Source: an uncultured Enorma sp.
GTDB taxonomy: Bacteria; Actinomycetota; Coriobacteriia; Coriobacteriales; Coriobacteriaceae
Direction: 5' to 3'
NCBI GenBank assembly: GCA_905210055.1
Contig: CAJLVH010000115.1
Span: 1 to 6,330, forward strand
DNA length: 6,330 nt
Shown here: positions 1 to 5,849 of the stretch, one piece after another
Layout of the letters: each line of letters begins with the position of its first letter
How positions within the stretch are numbered: position 1 is the first letter of the stretch
Notes under the pieces: model-generated
Seen by the model: the letters and a program-made list of their open reading frames with translations, nothing else
Told to the model about the DNA's origin: nothing
The model's database searches: none
Translations under genes and position numbers: made by a program

Positions 1-826
1 CCGTAAGCTGGATAGCGAACGGCGCGCCGCAGCGGAAGATGCCCGCCTGCACCTCGTCGGAGATGAGCACGCCGCCCACACCGTGTACGAGGTCGGCCGC
101 CGCCTGCACGAACGCCGCGTCGAGCGGGTGCACGCCGCTCTCGCCTTGAATGGGTTCGATCATGACAGCGCAAATCTCGCTGCCCAGCGCACCGAAGATC
201 TGCCGCAGTTCGTCCACATCGTTCGGCGTGCAGGCCACGAACCCGCCGGGCAGCGGGCGGAACGAATCCTGCAGGCGGTCTTGCATCGTCGCGGCGAGCG
301 TCTCGAGCGTGCGGCCATGGAAGCCGCCGCGCAGGCACACGATTGTGTTGCCGCCGTTGCCCGCGCGCTTGGCAAAGAGCCGCGCGAGCTTCATGGAACA
401 CTCGTTGGCCTCGGCACCGGAGTTCGCAAAGAACGCCTGCCAAAGCTCTTCTCCCGCTGCTGGTTTCGCTGCCGCGGTAAGCTCCGCCTCGTCCCCTCCG
501 CGTATCGCCTGCGCCAACCTATACGCACCGGCGACATCGTTGTTCGCGAGCTTCGAAAGCAGCGCCGCCACGGCCCCGCGGTGCTCGACATAAAAGTAAT
601 TCGATACGTGCAGGAGCTTCGGCACCTGCGCCTCAAGGGCTTGCACGAGCGCGGGGTGCCCGTGTCCAAGCGAGCACACGCCGATCCCCGCCAGGAAGTC
701 GAGGTACACGCGGCCTTCGCTATCGGTGAGGTGCATGCCGTCTCCACGTACAAACTCCACGGGGCTCCTGCCGAACGTCGGCATCACATATGCGGCATCG
801 AGCGCCTGCTCCATCTCGTATGACAT
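1..826 (-). CDS. argD: Acetylornithine aminotransferase, N-terminal part (cut by window edge)
   Basis: This is a PLP-dependent class III aminotransferase that converts N-acetylglutamate semialdehyde plus glutamate to N2-acetylornithine in the cytoplasm. My translation gives 275 residues before the window edge, so the C-terminal part, including the lysine that holds PLP, is missing. Family motifs are clear: FANSGAEANE at residues 133-142, GGFHGRT at 167-173, EPIQGESGV at 224-232 and SDEVQAG at 256-262, whose aspartate normally contacts the PLP ring nitrogen. The start is the ATG at 826-824, six bases behind the strong ribosome site GAGGAGGG. It is the fourth arg gene of the minus-strand cluster, 90 bp after argB. 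Residues about 97-130 are longer than usual for the family just before FANSG, suggesting an insertion. A related class III transaminase (ornithine, succinylornithine) is possible on sequence alone, but the arg context favours ArgD. Confidence 0.93.
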   Translation of the reverse strand, partial: MSYEMEQALDAAYVMPTFGRSPVEFVRGDGMHLTDSEGRVYLDFLAGIGVCSLGHGHPALVQALEAQVPKLLHVSNYFYVEHRGAVAALLSKLANNDVAGAYRLAQAIRGGDEAELTAAAKPAAGEELWQAFFANSGAEANECSMKLARLFAKRAGNGGNTIVCLRGGFHGRTLETLAATMQDRLQDSFRPLPGGFVACTPNDVDELRQIFGALGSEICAVMIEPIQGESGVHPLDAAFVQAAADLVHGVGGVLISDEVQAGIFRCGAPFAIQLT

Positions 827-832
827 ATCCGT

Positions 833-840
833 CCCTCCTC
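833..840 (-). promoter_or_regulatory. Ribosome binding site of argD
   Basis: On the minus strand the sequence reads GAGGAGGG, six bases before the ATG at 826-824. It fixes that ATG as the start rather than the second in-frame ATG four codons later. Confidence 0.8.
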
Positions 841-845
841 GCACG

Positions 846-876
846 CGAGCATCTAAGCCTTGAGCTCAGATGCTCG
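846..876 (-). repeat. Hairpin in the argB-argD gap
   Basis: A perfect 9-bp inverted repeat, CGAGCATCT at 846-854 and AGATGCTCG at 868-876, encloses 13 bases. In the operon transcript it sits just before the argD ribosome site. On the minus strand no T-run follows, so it is not an intrinsic terminator there. It could stabilise or partly separate the argD message; that is inference. Confidence 0.55.
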
Positions 877-916
877 TTTCTGCGCATGTGCTACGTTCAA
901 CCCTGAACCCAGATGC

Positions 917-1879
917 TTACTCGATGTCCTCGGTCTCCACGAGACGCGAGGCAAATGCGCCCACAGGATGCGGATGCTGATCGAACTCGTAGGATTCGAG
1001 CGTCGAGTGCATGACGGTACCTACGCCCGTCGAGGTGAAAAGCTCCACGAGCAGCGAGTGTGGTGTCGTGCCGTTGATGATGTGCGCGCGGTACACGCCG
1101 CCGCGAAGCGCCGTCACGCAGGCTTCAAGCTTGGGAATCATGCCCTTCGAGACCTCGCCCGCCTTGATCATCTCTTCGGTCTCTTCGAGCGTGAGATTCG
1201 ATATGAGCGACGTCTTATCGGAGAAATCCTCGTACAGGCCGTCGACGTCGGTGAGGAAGATCGCCTTGTGCGCGTGGATCGCGGCGGCGATATGCCCGGC
1301 GGCGAGGTCGGCGTTCACGTTGAAAAACCCGCCGTCCGCACCCTGTGCGACCGTCGCGACCACGGGAATGTAGTCGTTGTCGAGCAGCGTCTCGAGGTAG
1401 TCCGTGTTCACCTGGCTGACCCTGCCCACGCAGCCGAGTTCGGGATCGAGCTGCTCGGCAATGAGCGTACCTCCGTCGCCGCCCGAGACGCCCGCGGCAA
1501 CGGCGCCGTGTTTGTTGAGCGCCGCGACGAGCTCCTGGTTCACCTTGCCCACGAGCACCTGCCGCACGACCTCCATGGCCTCGGGCGTCGTCACCCGCTG
1601 GCCGCCCTTGAATTCCACAGGCAGGTCGTAGTGGCTCAGCGCCTCGTTGATGGCCGCGCCGCCGCCATGTACGATCACGACGCGCGCACCGATGATCTTG
1701 AGCAGCAGGATGTCGCCCATGACCTTCTCACGCAAATCCGCATCGACCATCGCAGCGCCGCCGTATTTGATGACGACGGTCTTGCCGGTGATGTTCTTGA
1801 CCCACGGCAGCGTCTCGTAGAGCTGACGCCCGAGCTGCTCGTTCGTAAGCGAAGGGGCAAGATCGCGTGCGTACTTCAT
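917..1879 (-). CDS. argB: Acetylglutamate kinase
   Basis: This enzyme phosphorylates N-acetylglutamate with ATP, the second step of arginine synthesis and usually its control point. The 320-residue protein is of the amino acid kinase family. It shows VIKYGGAAM at 36-44 (phosphate-binding lysine and glycines), IVHGGGAAIN at 69-78 (substrate loop), RVTTPEAMEVV at 95-105, a FNVNAD segment at 186-191 and GMIPKLEAC at 246-254. About 35 residues precede the KYGG motif. This resembles the mobile N-terminal helix of hexameric arginine-inhibited kinases such as those of Thermotoga and Pseudomonas, so feedback inhibition by arginine is a fair inference. About 30 residues (HSTLESYEFD onward) extend past the usual GTVM end. 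The start was chosen at ATG 1879-1877 because GGAGG lies seven bases upstream; ATGs further upstream in frame lack this spacing. It lies 90 bp downstream of argJ. Confidence 0.96.
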   Translation of the reverse strand: MKYARDLAPSLTNEQLGRQLYETLPWVKNITGKTVVIKYGGAAMVDADLREKVMGDILLLKIIGARVVIVHGGGAAINEALSHYDLPVEFKGGQRVTTPEAMEVVRQVLVGKVNQELVAALNKHGAVAAGVSGGDGGTLIAEQLDPELGCVGRVSQVNTDYLETLLDNDYIPVVATVAQGADGGFFNVNADLAAGHIAAAIHAHKAIFLTDVDGLYEDFSDKTSLISNLTLEETEEMIKAGEVSKGMIPKLEACVTALRGGVYRAHIINGTTPHSLLVELFTSTGVGTVMHSTLESYEFDQHPHPVGAFASRLVETEDIE

Positions 1880-1886
1880 AACCATT

Positions 1887-1891
1887 CCTCC
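1887..1891 (-). promoter_or_regulatory. Ribosome binding site of argB
   Basis: GGAGG on the minus strand lies seven bases before the ATG at 1879-1877. Another in-frame ATG (1885-1883) is only one base from this site and a third (1906) is upstream of it, so the site decides the start in favour of the MKYARD form. Confidence 0.8.
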
Positions 1892-1969
1892 AAAAGCGAT
1901 GTGCAAAACCGCTCGTTCGCAACGCCTGTACCCTTTATCATGGCGTTGGAGACCGGCTCCGATGTCCGA

Positions 1970-3235
1970 TTACGAACGGTAGTCCGCGTTGATCGAGATG
2001 TAGTCGTGCGTGAGGTCGCACGTCCAAACCGTCGTCGCGCATGAGCCTGCGCCGAGGTCGACCGAGATGACGATCTCCGGTGCCTCGAAGCGACGCAGCG
2101 CCTCGTCCTCGTCGAACGGCACGGCAAGGCCGGCGCGGCACACGGGAAGCTCCATGATGTCGATGTCGACAGCGCGCTGATCGAACGCCACGCCGCATTT
2201 GCCCAGCGCAGCGGCGATGCGCCCCCAGTTGCAGTCGTGTCCTGCGATGGCGGTCTTCACGAGCGGAGAGTTCGCCACCGAGCGAGCGCAGGTATCTGCG
2301 TCCTCGGGTGTCGCCGCACCGGAGACGTTCACGGTCACGAGCTTCGATGCGCCCTCGCCATCTGCGGCTATACCGCGTGCGAGGGCTTCGCACACCACGT
2401 AGAGCGCATGTTCGAGCTCGAGGTACGCCTCCGTTCCCTCGACAATCGGCTCCGCTCCCGCTGCCGCCGCGCCCGAGGCGAGCATGATGCACGTATCGTT
2501 CGTCGACGTGTCGGAATCGACGGTCACCTTGTTGAACGTTCGGTTCACCGAGCCCGAAAGGAGCGCATGCAACGCCTCGGGCGCAACGGGAGCATCGGTC
2601 GTGATGACGGCAATCATCGTGGCCATGTTCGGCATGATCATGCCGGAGCCCTTCACGCAACCGCCCACCGTGAAGGTGCACCCCACATACGCGAGGTCGC
2701 CCGATTCGTACGTGACCGCGTATTCCTTGGGATGCGTGTCGGTCGTCATGATCGCCTGCGCTACAGCCGCTCCCCCGTCGCGTGAGAGCGCGGCGAGCGC
2801 CCGGGGAATGCCCGTCTCGAAGTGCTCGACATCGAGCTGCACGCCGATCACGCCCGTCGAGGCGACGAGCACCTGGTCGGTCTCGCAGCCAAGCAGCTGC
2901 GCGGTAACCTCACTGGTGTAGCGAGCGGCTTCGAGTCCGGGCTCGCCAGTCGCGGCGTTCGCGTTGCCCGAGTTCGCGACCACCGCGCGCACCAGGCCGT
3001 AGCCCTTGTTACCGAGGTGCTCGCGCGAGACCGTCACCGGCGCCGCACAGAAGCGGTTCTTGGTAAAGACGCCCGCTGCCGGACAGGGCTCGTCTGCCAC
3101 CACGAGCGCGAGGTCGCCGCGGTCGGGGTTCTTGCGAAAGCCTGCGTGGACGCCTGCGGCGCGAAATCCCGCCGCACTCGTGACGCCGCCTGCGGGAATC
3201 GCGCGAAGTTGCTCATCGAACTCTTCAACATTCAT
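1970..3235 (-). CDS. argJ: Bifunctional glutamate N-acetyltransferase / ornithine acetyltransferase
   Basis: ArgJ moves the acetyl group from N2-acetylornithine to glutamate, releasing ornithine and regenerating N-acetylglutamate; bifunctional forms also use acetyl-CoA. The 421-residue protein has the family length and landmarks: VVANSGNANAATG at 85-97, STGVIG at 126-131, TTDTHPK at 164-170, KGSGMIMPNMATM at 195-207, and the C-terminal DYISINADYRS. The precursor is normally cleaved autocatalytically before the threonine of MAT, here between Ala205 and Thr206, giving alpha and beta chains; Thr206 then serves as the nucleophile. The start MNVEEF is at 3235-3233. Its ribosome site is weak (GAG about ten bases upstream), and a GTG four sense codons earlier in the IVRCKKM run is an alternative. 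The frame stays open further upstream, but that stretch is repeat DNA and is not counted. Whether it is mono- or bifunctional cannot be read from sequence; no argA or argE is visible here. Confidence 0.96.
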   Translation of the reverse strand: MNVEEFDEQLRAIPAGGVTSAAGFRAAGVHAGFRKNPDRGDLALVVADEPCPAAGVFTKNRFCAAPVTVSREHLGNKGYGLVRAVVANSGNANAATGEPGLEAARYTSEVTAQLLGCETDQVLVASTGVIGVQLDVEHFETGIPRALAALSRDGGAAVAQAIMTTDTHPKEYAVTYESGDLAYVGCTFTVGGCVKGSGMIMPNMATMIAVITTDAPVAPEALHALLSGSVNRTFNKVTVDSDTSTNDTCIMLASGAAAAGAEPIVEGTEAYLELEHALYVVCEALARGIAADGEGASKLVTVNVSGAATPEDADTCARSVANSPLVKTAIAGHDCNWGRIAAALGKCGVAFDQRAVDIDIMELPVCRAGLAVPFDEDEALRRFEAPEIVISVDLGAGSCATTVWTCDLTHDYISINADYRS

Positions 3236-3275
3236 CTTCTTGCATCTCACAATCTTGTAGAGCCGAACAGCGAAC

Positions 3276-3388
3276 GCGTCACTTTGGGGACGGGTACCTT
3301 CGTGTCGTTTTTGACGCTTTGGGGACGGGTACGTTTGTGTCGAAAACGACACGAAGGTACCCGTCCCCAAAGTGACGCCCCCAAAGCG
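3276..3388. repeat. Nested inverted/direct repeat cluster between argC and argJ
   Basis: Three copies and a fragment of one unit, core TTTGGGGACGGGTAC, lie in the 177-bp argC-argJ gap. Copy A (3276-3311) and copy A' (3343-3378) are perfect inverted repeats of 36 bp. Copy B (about 3313-3342) is a variant in the same direction as A, offset by 35 bp, with a handful of mismatches. Bases 3379-3388 match the first ten bases of B inverted, so look like a truncated fourth copy. In the operon RNA, A and A' can form a 36-bp stem; alternatively B can pair with A' around a four-base loop. No T-run follows on the minus strand, so it is not a standard terminator. I recall similar GGGGACGGGTACC-type elements scattered between genes in Coriobacteriia, which suggests a REP-like mobile repeat; that is memory, not a search. 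Confidence 0.9.
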
Positions 3389-3412
3389 ATGCGCTCGCCC
3401 GAACGTAACGGG

Positions 3413-4480
3413 TTATACGGGCAGGGCGAGCAGGGGCAGCCCTCGTCGCTCATCGAGCCCGAATACGATGTTCGCGCACTGCACCGCCTGGCCGGCGGCA
3501 CCCTTGCACAGGTTGTCGATCGCTGCGATCGCGATGAGCGCACCCGCCTCGGAATTCACTGCGAGCCCAATCTGGCAGGCATTGCTCCCAACGACAGACG
3601 AGGTCTTCGGCGTCTGCCCGGCATCGAGCACGCGTGCAAACGGGGAGCCCGCATAGAAATCGCGGTAGTATGCAACAGCCTCCTCGGCGCTCAACCCGCG
3701 CAGATCGTCCGCAAGCGGCAACGTCACTGTAGAAAGCAGCCCGCGACGAAGCGGCGCCAGATGCGGCGTGAACACGATGCGGCCAGGAAGCTCCAGAATC
3801 TGCTCGATCTCGGGCGTGTGGCGGTGACGGCAGACGTTGTATGCCTCAACGTTTTCATCCGCGCTGCAATAATGCGTGCGCGCCGAGGGCGTCTTGCCCG
3901 CACCCGTGACGCCCGAGATGGCATCGACGACCACAGGACCTGTCGGCGCCGTCCAACCAGCGCGAATCGCAGGCGCCGCAGCAAGCGAAGTCGCCGTGGG
4001 GAAGCACCCAGCGCAGGCGACAAGCACGGCGTCTCCCGCGGTATGCCGATCGGCGAGGCGGGCGAGGTCTTCGGCAAACAGCTCGGGCAGGCCGAACGCA
4101 CGTGCCTGGAGAAGCTCGGGCGAGGTGTGCGTCGCACCGTACCAGCGCTCGTATACCGCCGGGTCATTCAAACGATAGTCTGCCGAAAGGTCCACAATCG
4201 TCACGTCTGCGGCAAGCAGCTCGGGCACGACGGCGAGCGCCGCGGTGTGCGGCACGGCGAGAAACACAACATCGCAGGCAATAAGCGTCGGGTCGTCATG
4301 CGTAGAGAACACGAGATCGCTCATGCCCGCAAACGCGGGGTACACGCTTGCCAGCGACTGGCCGGCATCGGCGTTCGACGTGATTACCTTGAGCTCGAAA
4401 TCTGGATGAGACAGGAGCAAGCGGACGAGCTCGACCCCGGCATAGCCGGCCGCCCCTACAATTCCTGCAGCATAAGCCAT
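3413..4480 (-). CDS. argC: N-acetyl-gamma-glutamyl-phosphate reductase
   Basis: ArgC reduces N-acetylglutamyl 5-phosphate with NADPH to N-acetylglutamate semialdehyde, the step between ArgB and ArgD. The 355-residue protein has the dinucleotide-binding GAAGYAG at 9-15, FLAVPH at 73-78, DLSADYRL at 97-104, the catalytic cysteine region ACAGCFPT with Cys159, the SGVTGAGK segment at 189-196, and HRHTPEIEQIL at 219-229 carrying the active-site histidine. The C-terminal NLCKGAAGQAVQ at 323-334 is also family-typical. The cysteine is normally framed as PGCYPT; here the proline is alanine and the tyrosine is phenylalanine. The start is ATG 4480-4478, eight bases behind GGGGGA, and puts the Rossmann motif at the expected place; the frame extends about 27 codons upstream but lacks family sequence. 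It is the first gene of the arg cluster. Confidence 0.96.
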   Translation of the reverse strand: MAYAAGIVGAAGYAGVELVRLLLSHPDFELKVITSNADAGQSLASVYPAFAGMSDLVFSTHDDPTLIACDVVFLAVPHTAALAVVPELLAADVTIVDLSADYRLNDPAVYERWYGATHTSPELLQARAFGLPELFAEDLARLADRHTAGDAVLVACAGCFPTATSLAAAPAIRAGWTAPTGPVVVDAISGVTGAGKTPSARTHYCSADENVEAYNVCRHRHTPEIEQILELPGRIVFTPHLAPLRRGLLSTVTLPLADDLRGLSAEEAVAYYRDFYAGSPFARVLDAGQTPKTSSVVGSNACQIGLAVNSEAGALIAIAAIDNLCKGAAGQAVQCANIVFGLDERRGLPLLALPV

Positions 4481-4488
4481 ATGCGTCG

Positions 4489-4494
4489 TCCCCC
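4489..4494 (-). promoter_or_regulatory. Ribosome binding site of argC
   Basis: GGGGGA on the minus strand, eight bases before the ATG at 4480-4478. It supports the MAYAAG start over ATGs further upstream in the same frame. Confidence 0.65.
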
Positions 4495-4580
4495 AAGCAC
4501 GCATCGCGCGCGACGTTCGAGAGGCGCGCATCCTATTCGTAACGCCTTGAAAGGGTAGCACAGCCTACACATGAAATCGA

Positions 4581-4586
4581 ATTATT
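4581..4586 (-). promoter_or_regulatory. Possible -10 element of the arg operon promoter
   Basis: AATAAT on the minus strand matches TATAAT at five of six bases and would give a leader of roughly 90-100 bases before argC. No good -35 hexamer is seen at the normal distance. The surrounding gap, 4481-4750, has no gene that I can support, and no intrinsic terminator for the upstream lipase gene is evident in it, so read-through into the arg genes is possible. Confidence 0.3.
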
Positions 4587-4591
4587 GATAG

Positions 4592-4622
4592 GTAACCATT
4601 CACATTTTTGCAGAATGGTTAC
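4592..4622. promoter_or_regulatory. Operator-like palindrome upstream of argC
   Basis: GTAACCATTC at 4592-4601 and GAATGGTTAC at 4613-4622 form a perfect 10-bp inverted repeat around an 11-base AT-rich centre. The arms are about one and a half helical turns apart or two turns centre to centre, as expected for a dimeric or multimeric regulator. It would cover the -35 region of the putative arg promoter. An arginine repressor is the obvious candidate from context. However, the half-sites point outward compared with the classical TGAAT...ATTCA ARG box, so the regulator is unproven. As an RNA hairpin it would be weak and has no T-run. Confidence 0.5.
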
Positions 4623-4750
4623 AGCTCGACACGCAGCCTGCCGCCTGGAGCGGGCGCGCTCGCCATCGGCCGAGTGAGGAGCGCGACCGGTCGAACCCCT
4701 ACTCAGCGCGCCGTTTGCGCCCACCCGAAACGAACTGCACGGACGAAGCC

Positions 4751-5629
4751 TTATGCGAGGAAAGCCGTCATCTCGTCCAGCAAACGCGACGCCTCCTGAC
4801 GACCCTGGATGTAGAGCTCGAGCAGCTTAGCGGGATCCCGTTCGATATGCCCAACCTCGACTTTGTGCGGCGGCGCGACCACGAACGCCCGACCCGCGCG
4901 CTCATATGCCCAGATATGCTCGCGCTGCTCGTTGTAGCGCTCATGGCGCGTCTCGAGCGCATCAAGCAGGTACGGATAGGTAGCGTAGCGCACGCGCGCG
5001 GCAGGCATGAGCTCGTAGGGCTCCTTCTCATAACCGCGATGCTGCGTGAGCACCACGATCGCACGGTCGAAGCCCTCGTCTTCCAGCACGTGTTCGACCG
5101 GCACCGAGTCCGCGACGCCGCCGTCGAGATACAAGCTGCCGCCCACCTCGACCGGCTGCGTCACGAGGGGAAGCGACGTCGTGGCGCGCACCGCGTCGAT
5201 GTCGAGCGCGGCGTCGCGCACCTCGAGGTATTCGGCCGTCCCGAACATCGCGTTCGTCACCGTGGCGAACAAGCGCATGGGATTTGCGCTGAATGCGGCG
5301 CTATCGAAGGGGTCGATACGATCTTGCACCTCGTTGAGCAAAAAGTCGTATCCCACGATGCTGCCGGTTGTGGCAAGCGAGCGCGTGGAGATGTAGCGAG
5401 GGTCGTTGCAGAAGGTGAGGTTGATGCGGTTCGCGCGACCGATCTGCCGAGATTTGTAATTGAGGCCGCACAGGGCACCGGCGGAAACACCGTAGCACGT
5501 GGGAACTTCAACGCCATGTTCGAGCATGACGTCAAGCACACCCGCCGTGAACTGGGATCGGAAGCTACCGCCTTCCAGAATGAGCGCGACCTTCCCCGTG
5601 TTGTCCATAATGCCCTGCGCGTTGTGCAT
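4751..5629 (-). CDS. Patatin-like phospholipase / serine hydrolase (YjjU-type)
   Basis: This 292-residue protein is a patatin-fold acyl hydrolase with a Ser-Asp dyad. The oxyanion-hole segment is LEGGSFRSQFTAGVLD (18-33), the nucleophile elbow is YGVSAGAL (46-53) with Ser49, and the second catalytic residue is Asp169 in YLDGGVADSVPV (167-178). The start region and the FTAGVLD signature resemble the bacterial YjjU/RssA-like group. The C-terminal part, after about residue 200, is charged and probably helical, as in that group. No signal peptide or membrane span is seen, so it is probably cytoplasmic. The substrate is unknown; phospholipid or other acyl esters are likely. The start ATG at 5629-5627 has AGGAAG six bases upstream, favouring it over the ATG seven codons later. 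It is co-directional with the arg genes but separated by 270 bp, with no functional link visible. Confidence 0.88.
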   Translation of the reverse strand: MHNAQGIMDNTGKVALILEGGSFRSQFTAGVLDVMLEHGVEVPTCYGVSAGALCGLNYKSRQIGRANRINLTFCNDPRYISTRSLATTGSIVGYDFLLNEVQDRIDPFDSAAFSANPMRLFATVTNAMFGTAEYLEVRDAALDIDAVRATTSLPLVTQPVEVGGSLYLDGGVADSVPVEHVLEDEGFDRAIVVLTQHRGYEKEPYELMPAARVRYATYPYLLDALETRHERYNEQREHIWAYERAGRAFVVAPPHKVEVGHIERDPAKLLELYIQGRQEASRLLDEMTAFLA

Positions 5630-5635
5630 GCTCGT

Positions 5636-5641
5636 CTTCCT
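5636..5641 (-). promoter_or_regulatory. Ribosome binding site of the patatin-like gene
   Basis: AGGAAG on the minus strand, six bases before the ATG at 5629-5627. It supports the MHNAQG start over the later MDNTGK one. Confidence 0.7.
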
Positions 5642-5661
5642 TTCGTCGCGACGTTCGAGTC

Positions 5662-5667
5662 ATTCTA
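5662..5667 (-). promoter_or_regulatory. Possible -10 element of the patatin-like gene
   Basis: TAGAAT on the minus strand matches TATAAT at five of six bases and would give a leader of about 25-30 bases. The -35 region is poor, so this is a weak call. Confidence 0.3.
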
Positions 5668-5695
5668 CCCACACGGCGGAAATTGAACCATGACG

Positions 5696-5728
5696 GCACG
5701 TACCCTTGTAGTGGCGCCGCGTACGTGC
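5696..5728. repeat. 8-bp inverted repeat in the lipase-tmRNA gap
   Basis: GCACGTAC at 5696-5703 and GTACGTGC at 5721-5728 are perfect inverted arms 17 bases apart. A second small hairpin, CCACC-GCAT-GGTGG, lies at 5742-5755. Neither has a T-run. They could be operator half-sites or chance structures in the divergent promoter region. Confidence 0.4.
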
Positions 5729-5761
5729 TATGCTGCGATATCCACCGCATGGTGGCGTACT

Positions 5762-5799
5762 TTGACAGGTCGAGTTCGGTAGATGCAATAACGTAAAAT
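5762..5799 (+). promoter_or_regulatory. Probable tmRNA promoter
   Basis: A perfect TTGACA lies at 5762-5767. The -10 is less clear: AATAAC at 5787-5792 gives a 19-base spacer, and TAAAAT at 5794-5799 is a better hexamer but 26 bases away. Transcription would start near 5800, about 50 bases before the mature 5' end, leaving a leader to be removed by processing. Confidence 0.5.
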
Positions 5800-5849
5800 T
5801 ACCCCAGGGGTTTTTTAACATCTGCGCCCTACCGACCCAGACCCCCTTC

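Noticed and set aside
860..2044. Long plus-strand open frame (394 codons) opposite argB
   Set aside because: It is an antisense shadow of argB in GC-rich DNA; its translation is rich in Arg, His and Val with no recognisable motif, and the minus strand encodes a clear ArgB.
3236..3370. N-terminal extension of ArgJ beginning MGTGTFVSF
   Set aside because: The stretch is translated repeat DNA (copies A and B), precedes the family's normal N-terminus and has no suitable ribosome site.
3276..3388. CRISPR array
   Set aside because: The copies are in mixed orientation, have no unique spacers of regular length, and form an inverted-repeat cluster.
2822..4558. Long plus-strand open frame (578 codons) opposite argJ and argC
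   Set aside because: It runs antisense across two clear genes and through the repeat cluster, and has no domain signature.
4655..4685. Terminator for the patatin-like gene formed by CGCGCTC / GAGCGCG
   Set aside because: The 7-bp stem has a 17-base loop and no T-run on the minus strand, so intrinsic termination is not supported.
4715..5686. Plus-strand open frame of 323 codons opposite the patatin-like gene
   Set aside because: Antisense shadow of a gene with intact catalytic motifs and a ribosome site on the minus strand.
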